Assembly (NCBI GenBank): GCA_024690665.1
Contig: JAILOU010000007.1
Coordinates: forward strand, 18,595-82,594
DNA: 64,000 nt
Reading direction: 5' to 3'
From: Eubacterium sp.
Lineage (GTDB): Bacteria; Bacillota; Clostridia; Lachnospirales; Lachnospiraceae
Shown here: one piece after another, positions 24,923 to 34,218 of the stretch
Position numbering within the stretch: position 1 is the first letter of the stretch
Layout: each line of letters opens with the position of its first letter
Position numbers and translations under genes: made by a program
Notes under the pieces: model-generated
What the model was told of the DNA's origin: nothing
The model's input: only the letters and a program-made list of their open reading frames with translations
Database searches by the model: none

Positions 24923-26344
24923 CTATCTGATGTGCAGCGCATCTGACATTACACATTTTCTCTTTCTGCAAAATGATCTTGCACTGGTAAGACCCTCACC
25001 TGTAGGTCCTGCAATTGTAAATGTCGTATGACCTTCTCCTCCCACTCCGATTCCGGCATAGGATGGTGCATTCTTCACAAAGATTGTGGTTTCTAACAAT
25101 TTCGCCATCTTCGTAAGCTTGTCAACATTCTTTGAATGCATCATGGCGGTATGACGGTTACCATGCTCTGCAACGTATGCATCCTCAATTGCCTCATCAA
25201 CATCATGGCATCTGACAATCGGAAGAATCGGCATCATCATCTCTTCTGTTACCAGATGATGATTTTTATTTACTTCCATAATAATGACGCGGATATCATC
25301 TCCAACGGTAATTCCAAGTTTACCAAGGATATGTTTTGCGCTCTTACCAACGAATTCTACCTTAGGAGATCCTTTTTCATTCGTTACAAGTGCGTCGAGC
25401 TGCTCAATCATAGCAGGATCTTTCATCTCATAGGCACCATTTTGCTTCATGCAGTGAATGAGATAATCACAGATCTGATCCACGGCAAATACTTCTTTTT
25501 CTGCAATACAAGGTACATTGTTGTCAAATGAGCATCCATCTACGATATCTTTTGCAGCCTGCTCAATATCTGCCGTTTCGTCTACTACAACCGGTGGATT
25601 ACCGGCTCCGGCGCCGATTGCCTTCTTACCGGTTGACATAACTTTTCGTACTATCGATGGGCCTCCGGTTGCTACCAACATTCTAATCTTTGGATGTTCA
25701 CACATCGCATTGGTATTCTCAATCGATGGCTCCTTAACCGTGGTAATCATATTCTTTGGTGCCCCAACCTCTTCTAATGCCTTGTTTAGGATAGTCACAA
25801 GAAGGTGTGAAACTTTTGTAGCTCTTGGATGCGGACTAAAGACAACGGTGTTACCACCGGCAATCATGGAAATAGAATTACCGATAATCGTCTCTGTTGG
25901 GTTCGTTGTCGGTGTGATTGCTCCAATTACACCAAAGGCACAATACTCAATCAGCGTAAGTCCGTTATCTCCTGTCTGTGCTTCCGTAATCAGATCCTCT
26001 GTTCCCGGTGTCTTAATTGCAGCAAGTCTGTTCTTAATCAGCTTATGCTCGTACTTTCCAATCTCTGTTTCTTCCACTGACAAAAGAGAAATCATCTCAA
26101 GATTCTCACGATTTAATACGGCATCCCGAATGGCCTGAACGTATTTTTCCCGTTCTTCCATCGTAGAATGCAGCAACTGTTTTTGCGCAATAACCGAAGC
26201 TTCAATGGCTCCGTCCATCGTATCAAACACACCGTAATTACCGGTCTGCGACATGCACGGCGCTACGGCCACATTTCCCTCCCGTGACACATCTACAATT
26301 GCCTTTCTTACCATCTGTTCAATTACATTTACATCGATATCCAT
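24923..26344 (-). CDS. pduP: CoA-acylating propionaldehyde dehydrogenase (PduP/EutE type)
   Basis: A 473-residue acylating aldehyde dehydrogenase converting propanal plus CoA and NAD+ to propionyl-CoA. The N-terminal helix MDIDVNVIEQMVRKAIVDVSREG is a typical encapsulation peptide followed by a Gly/Ser-poor linker. Catalytic Cys lies in SFDNNVPCIAEKEVF (~residue 274); other motifs: AFGVIGAITPTTNPTETIIGNSISMIAGGNTVVFSPHPRA. The start at 26344 is supported by AAGGAAAG upstream; an in-frame ATG 27 bp earlier has no ribosome binding site and lies near the eutJ stop. It has a second, defective paralogue at 32602-33918. Confidence 0.94.
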   Translation of the reverse strand: MDIDVNVIEQMVRKAIVDVSREGNVAVAPCMSQTGNYGVFDTMDGAIEASVIAQKQLLHSTMEEREKYVQAIRDAVLNRENLEMISLLSVEETEIGKYEHKLIKNRLAAIKTPGTEDLITEAQTGDNGLTLIEYCAFGVIGAITPTTNPTETIIGNSISMIAGGNTVVFSPHPRATKVSHLLVTILNKALEEVGAPKNMITTVKEPSIENTNAMCEHPKIRMLVATGGPSIVRKVMSTGKKAIGAGAGNPPVVVDETADIEQAAKDIVDGCSFDNNVPCIAEKEVFAVDQICDYLIHCMKQNGAYEMKDPAMIEQLDALVTNEKGSPKVEFVGKSAKHILGKLGITVGDDIRVIIMEVNKNHHLVTEEMMMPILPIVRCHDVDEAIEDAYVAEHGNRHTAMMHSKNVDKLTKMAKLLETTIFVKNAPSYAGIGVGGEGHTTFTIAGPTGEGLTSARSFCRKRKCVMSDALHIR

Positions 26345-26374
26345 AGCTTTTCTTTCCTTCCTTATCCTCATTTT

Positions 26375-27190
26375 TTATCTGCTACTGTTCATCGCAATTC
26401 CAAGTGGTGTTACCAAAAGCGGTTGGTTTGACTTAATCGTTGGAATCCCCAGTTCCTTTTCAAACACCTGCGGGAACTCGCTAAAGCTACACGCACCCCC
26501 AACTACATACACTGCCGGCACATCAAAATCCTTTAGAAAATTCTTAACGATGGATGCCATCTTCTGGATGACCGGTTTGACAATCGGGAAGATCTCCGCT
26601 TCCTTTGTCACATCTTTTTTTAATGCCTCTGCCTCTTCCATCGTGATGTCATAATATCCGGCCAGCACAAGCGTCATATGCGTCCCCCCGGTTGGTTCAT
26701 CTGCTGTGTAGATGACCTCACCATCTTTCATAATGCTTATGCCTGTCGTGCCACCGCCAACATCTACAACGGCTCCATCCATGATATCAAGCACTGTCGC
26801 AGCTGCTGTTGGTTCGTCCACGATATTAATCACATCAAATCCTGCGCCTTCCACAACATTTGATATGGCCTTTACGCTTCCTGATACCACTCCCGGCGGT
26901 ATCGCACAGGAGGCCTCGGTAAGCTCTGTTCCAAGACGCCCCTCTATCTGTTCTTTTAATCCCTTTACAACACGAATGGCTCCCATATAATCAACGACAA
27001 TCCCGTCTTTTACCACCGATGATGGGAACATGGCTCCTGCCACCGGCTCATTTTGTTCATCTACCACTGCCAGTACGATATTGGCCGTTCCAAGATCGAC
27101 GCCGACTTTGAGCGTTCCTTCATGGGAATTGACATTTTCTGTTTCTACCAGCGTTGCAAAGGAATCCAACACACCTTTTTCTATAATCAC
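26375..27190 (-). CDS. eutJ: EutJ-like Hsp70-fold chaperone
   Basis: A 271-residue actin/Hsp70-type ATPase: KVGVDLGTANIVLAVVDEQN (phosphate 1), IVDEPTAAATVLDIMDGAVVDVGGGTTGISIMKDGE (phosphate 2), VPAVYVVGGACSFSEFPQVFEKELG (adenosine). EutJ is presumed to help fold or recycle microcompartment enzymes; its partner is not established. Lacks the substrate-binding domain of DnaK. Lies between pduP and pduL with 14-30 bp gaps. Confidence 0.92.
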   Translation of the reverse strand: MIIEKGVLDSFATLVETENVNSHEGTLKVGVDLGTANIVLAVVDEQNEPVAGAMFPSSVVKDGIVVDYMGAIRVVKGLKEQIEGRLGTELTEASCAIPPGVVSGSVKAISNVVEGAGFDVINIVDEPTAAATVLDIMDGAVVDVGGGTTGISIMKDGEVIYTADEPTGGTHMTLVLAGYYDITMEEAEALKKDVTKEAEIFPIVKPVIQKMASIVKNFLKDFDVPAVYVVGGACSFSEFPQVFEKELGIPTIKSNQPLLVTPLGIAMNSSR

Positions 27191-27204
27191 CGCTTACCAC
27201 TCCA

Positions 27205-27855
27205 TTATCTTTTAATCTTTACGTAGTCCTTATTCTTGAGCATACAGGCATTTGCTTCATCGATATCTACATGCATTTCCAATGCAAATTTATCCGATAC
27301 CCTTACCAGAACATTACCAAGAACGCCTGCTCGTTCCCCATAGGTCTCAACTTCTACTATGTCTTTATCTTTTAATCCGATCTTTTGCGCCTGCTCAGGT
27401 GTCATATGAATATGTCTGAGTGCGACAATCGTTCCGCGCGGCATTTCAACCATTCCATTTGGTCCAACCAGCGTTACACCCGGAGTTCCATCAAGCTGAC
27501 CGGACTCTTTGACCGGAGCCTTTACCCCCAGTTGGAAACCGTCGGTAAGTGAGATTTCAACCTGACTTTGCGGACGAACCGGACCTAATATCCTTACTTT
27601 TTGAAATTCCCCCTTCGGTCCTCTGACCGTCACTGTTTCATTTGCTGCGAACTGCCCCGGCTGACCAAGGTCAGCCTTTTTTGTCAGTTCATATCCTTTG
27701 CCGTACAAGATATCCAGATCCTGCCTGGATACATGTACATGTCGATTGGATACCCCAATCGGAATCTTCAGCTCGTCGTAATCTTGAAGCTGTTCCATTA
27801 CATTTTCTACAATTTTTTTAATCAGCTGTTCCTGACTCATTGCTTCCGCTTCCAT
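27205..27855 (-). CDS. pduL: Phosphate propanoyltransferase PduL
   Basis: A 216-residue PduL phosphotransacylase (propionyl-CoA + Pi to propionyl-phosphate + CoA). It has two PduL beta-barrel halves with zinc-binding His: IGVSNRHVHVSRQDL and GTIVALRHIHMTPEQA. Residues 6-24 (MSQEQLIKKIVENVMEQLQ) form the encapsulation helix. The ATG at 27855 follows the metK stop codon directly (TAG-ATG) with AGGGG 6 nt upstream; an internal ATG at 27840 is an alternative. It recycles CoA inside the compartment and feeds a propionate kinase not found in this window. Confidence 0.95.
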   Translation of the reverse strand: MEAEAMSQEQLIKKIVENVMEQLQDYDELKIPIGVSNRHVHVSRQDLDILYGKGYELTKKADLGQPGQFAANETVTVRGPKGEFQKVRILGPVRPQSQVEISLTDGFQLGVKAPVKESGQLDGTPGVTLVGPNGMVEMPRGTIVALRHIHMTPEQAQKIGLKDKDIVEVETYGERAGVLGNVLVRVSDKFALEMHVDIDEANACMLKNKDYVKIKR

Positions 27856-29058
27856 CTACACCCCTTCACTTTCTCGTATAAATCTTTCATATTGTGCTGA
27901 TACTGCTTTTTGTCTAAGTAGTTCTACCATATCCAGTTTTTCCCAGCCAAAGCCCTCGTCTTCTCTTCCAAAATGTCCATAGGCCGCTGTCTTTTGATAT
28001 TGCGGTCTTCTAAGATCCAGCTTTCGTATCATTCCGGCAACCGAGAAATCAAACAGTTCTTCGACAATCCTTTTTATAATTCGAATATCCACCTGTTCAC
28101 TTCCAAATGTTTCGATATTCACATTCTCCGGCTGAATCTGACCAATGGCGTATGCAATCGCCACTTCACACCGTTTGGCAAGCCCTGCTGCCACAATGTT
28201 CTTCGCAACGTACCTGGCCATGTAAGCCGCACTTCTGTCTACCTTGGTCGGATCTTTTCCGGAGAAAGCTCCACCGCCATGTCTTGCGACACTGCCATAA
28301 GTGTCTACCATAATTTTTCTTCCGGTAACGCCGGTATCTCCGGCCGGTCCACCAATTACAAATCTTCCGGTAGGATTAATCTGAATTCTGGTATGTTCGA
28401 TATTAAATTGTCCTTTCAGTACGGGATGAATGACTTCATCCATGAGCGTACTTTTTAAATAATCATAATGAATTGAGGGAAAATGCTGGGCAGAAAGAAC
28501 GATATCCTCCAGCGAGAATGGATTATCGTCGTCATTGTATTTTACCGTTACTTGGGCTTTTCCATCCGGATACAGCCACGGTAGAATTCCTTCTTTTCTT
28601 ACTTCAGTCAGCCGCTTTACGAGACTGTGGGCCAACTCAATGGTAATCGGCATATACGTGGGGGTTTCATTTGTTGCGTATCCATACATGATACCCTGGT
28701 CCCCACCGCCGATTTGCTCATCTGTCGTTGTTTTTTGAACGCCCCTTGAGATATCGGCTGACTGTTTGTTTATATTTGTTAAGACTATACACTGTGCGGC
28801 ATCAATACCGCTTTCTTCTGAAATGTAACCAACATCCTTTATCACATTTCTCGCAATAGCCGGTATGTCCAGCCTTGCGGTGGTGGAAATCTCTCCTGCG
28901 ATCATAACGGTATTTTTCGATACCATGGTTTCCACCGCAACATGAGCTTTTGGATCTTGCGACAAGGCCGAATCGAGAATACCATCTGAAATCTGATCGC
29001 AGAGCTTATCAGGATGGCCTTCCGTAACAGATTCGGACGTTACATACTGTTCACGCAT
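27856..29058 (-). CDS. metK: S-adenosylmethionine synthetase inside the microcompartment operon
   Basis: A full-length 400-residue MetK making S-adenosylmethionine from methionine and ATP. Motifs: SESVTEGHPDKLCDQISDGILD, VETMVSKNTVMIAGEI, GGGDQGIMYGYATNETPTYMPI, GGPAGDTGVTGRKIMVDTYG, GGGAFSGKDPTKVDRSAAYMARY. All ATP- and metal-binding residues appear intact. It lies 4 bp after the response regulator and abuts pduL, so it is certainly co-transcribed with the compartment genes. The glycyl-radical activase consumes SAM, which gives a functional reason. No N-terminal encapsulation helix is visible, so it probably acts in the cytosol. Whether another metK exists elsewhere cannot be seen. Confidence 0.96.
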   Translation of the reverse strand: MREQYVTSESVTEGHPDKLCDQISDGILDSALSQDPKAHVAVETMVSKNTVMIAGEISTTARLDIPAIARNVIKDVGYISEESGIDAAQCIVLTNINKQSADISRGVQKTTTDEQIGGGDQGIMYGYATNETPTYMPITIELAHSLVKRLTEVRKEGILPWLYPDGKAQVTVKYNDDDNPFSLEDIVLSAQHFPSIHYDYLKSTLMDEVIHPVLKGQFNIEHTRIQINPTGRFVIGGPAGDTGVTGRKIMVDTYGSVARHGGGAFSGKDPTKVDRSAAYMARYVAKNIVAAGLAKRCEVAIAYAIGQIQPENVNIETFGSEQVDIRIIKRIVEELFDFSVAGMIRKLDLRRPQYQKTAAYGHFGREDEGFGWEKLDMVELLRQKAVSAQYERFIRESEGV

Positions 29059-29062
29059 CTCA

Positions 29063-30085
29063 TCACCCGCCTGTTCCGCTTGATGCTATTACTGACTTTT
29101 TATATTGTTGTACTGTCATCTTTTCATACTTTTTAAATACTTTGCTAAAATAACTGCTTTCGTTGTATCCCAGTTTAAATGCAACTTCTGCAACACTGTC
29201 ATTCGTAAGATAAAAATACCCTTTGGCAAGATGTATCTTTCTCATATGCAGATACTCCATCACACTGATATTAAACTGGTCTTTAAATATTCTACTTAAA
29301 TATCCCTGCGAGATGGCACAGTTGTCAATAATCTGACTTAGCCCAATCTCCTCATGAATACTATTCTCAATATAGGCAAATACATTTTCCAAAACCTGGT
29401 ATCTTCGAATGCTGTTTTGCTCAAACACGTAATTGATTACTTTAAACAGCCACATCTCTCCAATCATCGGTTCTGTGATATGCAATTCGTTAATTGCAAA
29501 CAAGCCTTCAATGTCCTTTGCCTGACCTTCCATGTGTCCGGCAGCCACAACCAGTCGCTGCCCGAGGAATCTAAAGTTCGTTGCCAGTTTTACACTGTCC
29601 TGACCGTATTTGTTATAGAAATCCTCAATCAGACTGTGAAGTCCATAATATGCTTTTTTGAAGTCCCGTCCGGCAACCATCTCTTCTAAAACATTCAGAT
29701 AATGTCCGGCCTTTCCTTCCTGTTCAATTCTGTAGTTTTTGAGAACATCGCTTAGAATTCTCATCGATAGCGGCTTTAACAGGTATTCATTCACCTTTAG
29801 TTTTACCGCTTCTTTGGCAAGTTCAAAGTTGTTATATGCACTTATGATGTAGATAATGGTTTCATCATCTTTTTCTCTGATCTGCCGAATGGCTTCTATC
29901 CCGGTCATCACCGGCATCACGATGTCCATAAAGATAATGTCCGGTTTACACTGTTCATACTCTTCAAGTGCATTCTTTCCATTGGTTGCTTCTGCGCACA
30001 CCTCAAAGCCTTCTAACTTGCCTAGCATAACCTTAAGAGCCTTGCGCATAATCTGGTCATCATCAACTATTAGAATCCGATACAT
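29063..30085 (-). CDS. AraC-type response regulator of the microcompartment operon
   Basis: A 340-residue regulator: REC domain (residues 1-120, MYRILIVDDDQIM, phospho-acceptor in PDIIFMDIVMPVMTG, Lys in LKPLS), a helical linker, and an AraC-family double HTH at ~240-335 (SQIIDNCAISQGYLSRIFKDQFNISVMEYLHMRKIHLAKGYF; SVAEVAFKLGYNESSYFSKVFKKYEKMTVQQYKKS). Its start lies inside the last 23 bp of the sensor kinase gene, so translation is coupled. It probably activates the compartment promoter near 41.9 kb; the binding site is not identified. Confidence 0.92.
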   Translation of the reverse strand: MYRILIVDDDQIMRKALKVMLGKLEGFEVCAEATNGKNALEEYEQCKPDIIFMDIVMPVMTGIEAIRQIREKDDETIIYIISAYNNFELAKEAVKLKVNEYLLKPLSMRILSDVLKNYRIEQEGKAGHYLNVLEEMVAGRDFKKAYYGLHSLIEDFYNKYGQDSVKLATNFRFLGQRLVVAAGHMEGQAKDIEGLFAINELHITEPMIGEMWLFKVINYVFEQNSIRRYQVLENVFAYIENSIHEEIGLSQIIDNCAISQGYLSRIFKDQFNISVMEYLHMRKIHLAKGYFYLTNDSVAEVAFKLGYNESSYFSKVFKKYEKMTVQQYKKSVIASSGTGG

Positions 30086-31403
30086 CGGCGTCTATCCTTT
30101 CATCAAAATACTTGGGATATCTTATGCAGGCTTTCCTGCCTTTTCCCTTCACAACTTCCGTGGTAATATCATACTCTTTTCCATAAAGAGTTCTGATTCT
30201 TCTACTGACAAGTTCCACACCTTGTTGTATTCCATCGCCGCTTCCGGTTTCATCAAAGGAACTGTAATACTTTTCGATATAATCATTACCCAGTCCCGGT
30301 CCATCATCTTCGACATACAAGACGACATCGTCTCCTACATATTCTCCGACGATTCGGATGTGGCCTCCGTCTTCGTTCATGCAGATGCCATGCTCCACCG
30401 CCTGCTGCACAAATGGCTGCAGGATGAGTGCCGGTACTCTCTGCATTCGCATCTTCTCCGGAATCTCGATTGTGTATTCTAATTTCTCTCCATGGCGGAT
30501 CTTTTGAATCTGCAGATATCGCTCTACATTGTCTATCTCATCCATCATGTAAGAAAAACTGTTTGTATTGAGCATTGACTTAATATACTCCGCCAACACA
30601 ACCAATGCCTCGTTGGTTTCGGTTGCACCTTCAATCATTGCCAGATTCGCAATTGATGTAACGGTATTGATTACAAAGTGCGGATTTTTTTCATAGCTCA
30701 TGGAAGAAATCTTCAATTCCTTAATCTTATTTTGATATTTCAGATTGCGATTTTCCTGCTTTAGCGTTTCAATCTTTCCGTGATCGGTTTTATGACGCTC
30801 GAGTTTGGAGATCTCACTTTCTGTCATCTGCCGGATAATCATCGCCGCCAGTTCCGAAGCATTACAAAACTGTTCATATGTAAGTTCCGTCGCCTCGTCC
30901 TTTAGTTCAATATCAATCCCGTTTTGCTCTAACAATTCTGTTCGATCAAAAATCGTTTCCAGTCTTGCAATATCCTTTGGTGCATCCTGACACTTAATCT
31001 GTCCACCGATGAATCCCCCCAGATAATGACCTTCCACAATCAGCGGAATTGCCACTTCCAATAATCCACATGGACAAAAGTATATACACGACTTTTGTGT
31101 GGTTGCTGCCTGTATGGCACCATACGCATCTGACGACCAGCATCCTTGTTCCGTGATCCTGTTTTCTCTGACACACTGACAGAATCTTGTAAAGGAAATC
31201 GATTTTGTCACAGGCTCTCCTTTATAATCGACTGTGACGAAAGCCAACCCCGTAACTTTCGAAATCTTTTCTTGAATTTCTTCCAGTTTTTCCTTTCCAA
31301 ATACATGCACGATATCAAAGTGATTAAGATCAACATTGACCTGCTTTTCATCAGACCCCGACTCTACTTTACTGCTACTTCCTAAAGAATCCCTATGTCC
31401 CAT
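30063..31403 (-). CDS. PocR-domain sensor histidine kinase
   Basis: A 446-residue soluble kinase. Residues ~28-195 are a PocR ligand-binding domain (FGKEKLEEIQEKISKVTGLAFVTVDYKGEPVTKSISFTRFCQCVREN..., GCWSSDAYGAIQA, CIYFCPCGLLEVAIPLIVEGHYLGGFIGGQI), whose family members sense diols such as 1,2-/1,3-propanediol and carry the Cys set seen here. A coiled coil (~200-235) leads to a LytS-type His_kinase domain with phospho-acceptor in YEKNPHFVINTVTSIANLA and a HATPase_c end (VEDDGPGLG, GDGIQQGVELVSRRIRTLYG). No membrane segment, so it senses the diol inside the cell. Strong hint that the operon substrate is a propanediol. Confidence 0.9.
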   Translation of the reverse strand: MGHRDSLGSSSKVESGSDEKQVNVDLNHFDIVHVFGKEKLEEIQEKISKVTGLAFVTVDYKGEPVTKSISFTRFCQCVRENRITEQGCWSSDAYGAIQAATTQKSCIYFCPCGLLEVAIPLIVEGHYLGGFIGGQIKCQDAPKDIARLETIFDRTELLEQNGIDIELKDEATELTYEQFCNASELAAMIIRQMTESEISKLERHKTDHGKIETLKQENRNLKYQNKIKELKISSMSYEKNPHFVINTVTSIANLAMIEGATETNEALVVLAEYIKSMLNTNSFSYMMDEIDNVERYLQIQKIRHGEKLEYTIEIPEKMRMQRVPALILQPFVQQAVEHGICMNEDGGHIRIVGEYVGDDVVLYVEDDGPGLGNDYIEKYYSSFDETGSGDGIQQGVELVSRRIRTLYGKEYDITTEVVKGKGRKACIRYPKYFDERIDADVSDSNS

Positions 31404-31477
31404 AATATACCTACTACTTTAATTTCGCTTGCCGGCAGTTTCCTGCCTTTATATAACACCCATCTTCTAATTAAGAA

Positions 31478-32593
31478 TTATAACAGACCGAAAAGTACAT
31501 TTACAATCTCTGTCTTACTAAAGATATATTTTGCAGTTTCCGTACATCGGTCATTCATTGCATTTTGGTAAATTATATCTATTTTGTCTCTAAGATCTTG
31601 CTCTGTCACATTACACTCTCGCAATGTAAGTGGCATCGCCATCTCTTTTTGACACTTTGTAATTTCAGAACATAACATCCCCACAGCATCTTCATCACTC
31701 ATTTCAAGAGATGCAAGATTTAGTTTTCTTGCTAAAATCGCATAACGATGCTTCATTTCACTTGTTTCAGAATTCTTCTTGATTACGGCATTTAAAATTA
31801 CCGCATTCGCCAGTCCATGTGGCAAATGAAAGACGCTGCCAAGCTGATGTGCAATGGAGTGGTTCATCCCCAGACCGGCAATGTTAAATGCGCTGCCAGC
31901 CAGGTTGGATGCCTCCTGCATCATGCTTCTCGCTTTCAAATGCGTCCCTTCGTGGTAACAGACCTTCAGATAGCGAAACACAAGCTCCACCGCCTTTTCT
32001 GCCAATGCATCGGAATACGTATTCGCATTCGTCGATACATATGCCTCTATTGCGTGTGTCAGCACATCCATTCCCGTATTCGCGGTCACAGCCGGTGGCA
32101 CAGAGACAGTAAGCGTGGGACACAAAATCACTTCGTCCGGTAGGATGTTATCATCTACAACCGGATATTTAACCTGTGTCTGCTTATCCGAAATCACCGT
32201 AACAGATGTGACCTCCGAACCCGTTCCGCTTGTCGTTGGAATTGCAATAAATCGAAGATTGCCTTCATACTTTCCGAGTCTCGAAAAATAGATGACTCCT
32301 TTTGCGGTGTCGATTGCCGATCCGCCTCCGTAGGCGATGATGACATCCGGACGCACACTGTGTATCAGTGCGACCCCTTTTGCAATTACTTCAAGTGGCG
32401 GATCCGGAACTACATCACCACAGACAACCACTTTATTTGAGGGATCAAGATGATCGGTTATCTGCTTTAGACTTCCATTGTCCACTAAAAAAGCATCTGC
32501 TATTAACCATATTGTTTTGTCTTCAAATTTTTCAAGTCGCTTCAGGGAATCCTCCCCTGAAACAACCTTTGTTTTTATATATACCTGGTTCAT
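31478..32593 (-). CDS. pduQ: Iron-containing alcohol dehydrogenase (PduQ type)
   Basis: A 371-residue group III alcohol dehydrogenase reducing propanal to propanol and regenerating NAD+ for PduP. Motifs: VRPDVIIAYGGGSAIDTAKGVIYF (GGGS, dinucleotide), IPTTSGTGSEVTSVTVISD, DEVILCPTLTVSVPPAVTANTGMDVLTHAIEAYVS and GLGMNHSIAHQLGSVFHLPHGLANAVIL, containing the Asp-His-His-His metal ligands. The start at 32593 (MNQVYIK) has AGGGGAAGAC in front; an earlier in-frame ATG lies within the upstream gene. Separated from the kinase gene by 74 bp. Confidence 0.92.
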   Translation of the reverse strand: MNQVYIKTKVVSGEDSLKRLEKFEDKTIWLIADAFLVDNGSLKQITDHLDPSNKVVVCGDVVPDPPLEVIAKGVALIHSVRPDVIIAYGGGSAIDTAKGVIYFSRLGKYEGNLRFIAIPTTSGTGSEVTSVTVISDKQTQVKYPVVDDNILPDEVILCPTLTVSVPPAVTANTGMDVLTHAIEAYVSTNANTYSDALAEKAVELVFRYLKVCYHEGTHLKARSMMQEASNLAGSAFNIAGLGMNHSIAHQLGSVFHLPHGLANAVILNAVIKKNSETSEMKHRYAILARKLNLASLEMSDEDAVGMLCSEITKCQKEMAMPLTLRECNVTEQDLRDKIDIIYQNAMNDRCTETAKYIFSKTEIVNVLFGLL

Positions 32594-32601
32594 GTCTTCC
32601 C

Positions 32602-33918
32602 CTAGCGAATAGAAAATCCGTTCGTCAGCATACATTTTCTTCTTCTTGTATAATGTCTGGCGCTCACAGTTCCCTCTCCGGTAACATTGGCTACCATCTG
32701 GGTAAATGGAGTGTGATTCCCCAAAATCCCTACTCCTTCAAGTGCCGGTCCATTCTTGACAAACACCGCTGTCTGAAGTTTTTTCGCCACTTCATTCAGT
32801 CGGTCTATGGAGGTTGAATGTACGGCTGCCGTGTGTTTATAACCCTGTTCAATGACAAGCATCCTCTCAAGTCCTTCTTCGTAGCTTTCTGCCCCTACAA
32901 GTGGAACGATTGGTGCCGGCACCTCCTGTGTTACAAATCTGTGGTATTCTGTTGTCTTTACCACAATCAGCTTCACTCTTCCTTCATAATAAATGCCTGC
33001 TGTCTGCAAAATGGTTTCTGCGGATTTTCCTATCCATTTTCTACTTACCGATCCGTCTTCGCGAAAGATTAGACCGGCAAGTTTTTCTATTTCATCGGAA
33101 CTTTGTATGATAAGCGCGCCGTTTTTTTCCAGTTCTGATTCCAACTCTTTTTCGATGTCATCTACTGCAACGAGCGCCTTTTCCGATGTATGCATGACAT
33201 TGTAATCAAACGAAGCGCTTAAAACGATGTCATGTGCCGCCTTTTTTAAATCTGCTGTTTCATCAATCAGTGCCACGCAGTTTGCGCCGCCTTCGCCAAT
33301 CACTTTTTTTGCACAGGCAAAGGACCCTTTTAGCGCTTCTTCTCCCACATTACATACCACCATATCCACGTCCGGATGATGCATAATCTCCTTCGCATTC
33401 GCAATATTACTTACATCATACGAAACTACAAGATTGTCAATTCCACACGTCTCCACGATGGCTCGATCAATCAGCGAGGTCACATAATTCGATGTCTTTA
33501 CAGCTCTTGGATTCGGACAAACAACCACTGCATTTCCTGCCGCAATCATGCCTATGACATGATTGATGATAGAAGCTGCAGGACTACCTGCCGGTTCCAT
33601 GGTACAGATAATGCCAAATGCGCTTAGTTCATACAGCGTCATTCCGCGATCACCTGTCTTTACTTCTGTCACGAGATCTTCTGCTGCCGGCGTTCTTTCA
33701 ATTGCGGCTATTAGCTTTTGTTTTTTATCCGGATAGTTTCCCATCCCGGTTTCTTCGACTGCCAGCATGGCCATGATCTCTACATGGGACATCAGTTTTT
33801 TTCGTATTGCATCCACAATTTCCTCTCGGTCTTCGAGCGATAGTTTTTCGTATCTCTCATGTGCTTTTTTAACCAGGCACATCGCATCATTGATGGATGA
33901 AAATATTCCAGCTTCCAT
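32602..33918 (-). CDS. Catalytically degenerate aldehyde dehydrogenase paralogue
   Basis: A 438-residue relative of PduP that aligns along its whole length (AMLAVEETGMGNYPDKKQKLIAAIERTPAAEDLVTEVKTGDRGMTLYELSAFGIICTMEP; FVTQEVPAPIVPLVGAESYEEGLERM; FVKNGPALEGVGILGNHTPFTQMVANVTGEGTVSARHYTRRRKCML). Where PduP has SFDNNVPCIAEKEV this protein has SFDYNVMHTSEKAL, so the catalytic cysteine is replaced by His. The cofactor motif PTTNPTETIIGNS is also altered (PAGSPAASIINHV). The N-terminal encapsulation helix is missing. The frame is intact over 1.3 kb without stops, so the gene is maintained, not decaying. A structural or regulatory partner of the active enzyme is the likely role; unproven. Confidence 0.85.
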   Translation of the reverse strand: MEAGIFSSINDAMCLVKKAHERYEKLSLEDREEIVDAIRKKLMSHVEIMAMLAVEETGMGNYPDKKQKLIAAIERTPAAEDLVTEVKTGDRGMTLYELSAFGIICTMEPAGSPAASIINHVIGMIAAGNAVVVCPNPRAVKTSNYVTSLIDRAIVETCGIDNLVVSYDVSNIANAKEIMHHPDVDMVVCNVGEEALKGSFACAKKVIGEGGANCVALIDETADLKKAAHDIVLSASFDYNVMHTSEKALVAVDDIEKELESELEKNGALIIQSSDEIEKLAGLIFREDGSVSRKWIGKSAETILQTAGIYYEGRVKLIVVKTTEYHRFVTQEVPAPIVPLVGAESYEEGLERMLVIEQGYKHTAAVHSTSIDRLNEVAKKLQTAVFVKNGPALEGVGILGNHTPFTQMVANVTGEGTVSARHYTRRRKCMLTNGFSIR

Positions 33919-33942
33919 GATTTTACCCTCTTTACGCCGGTT

Positions 33943-34215
33943 TTATGCTCCGGTAGTATCAATGCTGTCGATGATTCCTATCACCGCCATATCGATTGTT
34001 TTTCCTTTTTTTGTTTCTTCTACTCGTACGGATGAACCGGTTGCACAAAGTACAAATTCACCAATTCCGCAGCCAACATAATCGACTGCCACAGCTTCCG
34101 GTTCAATGTATTCCCCTTCAGCATCTACGCGGCGAACGATCATTAACTTGGTGCCTTCAAGTGTTTCATCCTTGCGTGTAGCAACAACATTTCCGATTAC
34201 TTTTGCCAAAATCAT
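33943..34215 (-). CDS. eutN: Pentameric shell vertex protein (EutN/CcmL, BMC-P)
   Basis: A 90-residue EutN/CcmL/PduN-fold protein: MILAKVIGNVVATRKDETLEGTKLMIVRRVD, AVAVDYVGCGIGEFVLCATGSSVRV, VIGIIDSIDT. Pentamers close the vertices of the shell. Only one BMC-P is encoded in the operon. 3-bp gap to the next shell gene downstream. Confidence 0.94.
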   Translation of the reverse strand: MILAKVIGNVVATRKDETLEGTKLMIVRRVDAEGEYIEPEAVAVDYVGCGIGEFVLCATGSSVRVEETKKGKTIDMAVIGIIDSIDTTGA

Positions 34216-34218
34216 ACG

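Noticed and set aside
25518-26138. 206-codon open frame on the plus strand
   Set aside because: It is antisense to pduP, has no ribosome binding site and its translation has no family character; it mirrors the codon use of the real gene.
32602-33918. Pseudogene
   Set aside because: There is no frameshift or stop over 438 codons and the ribosome binding site and operon position are intact; only active-site residues changed.
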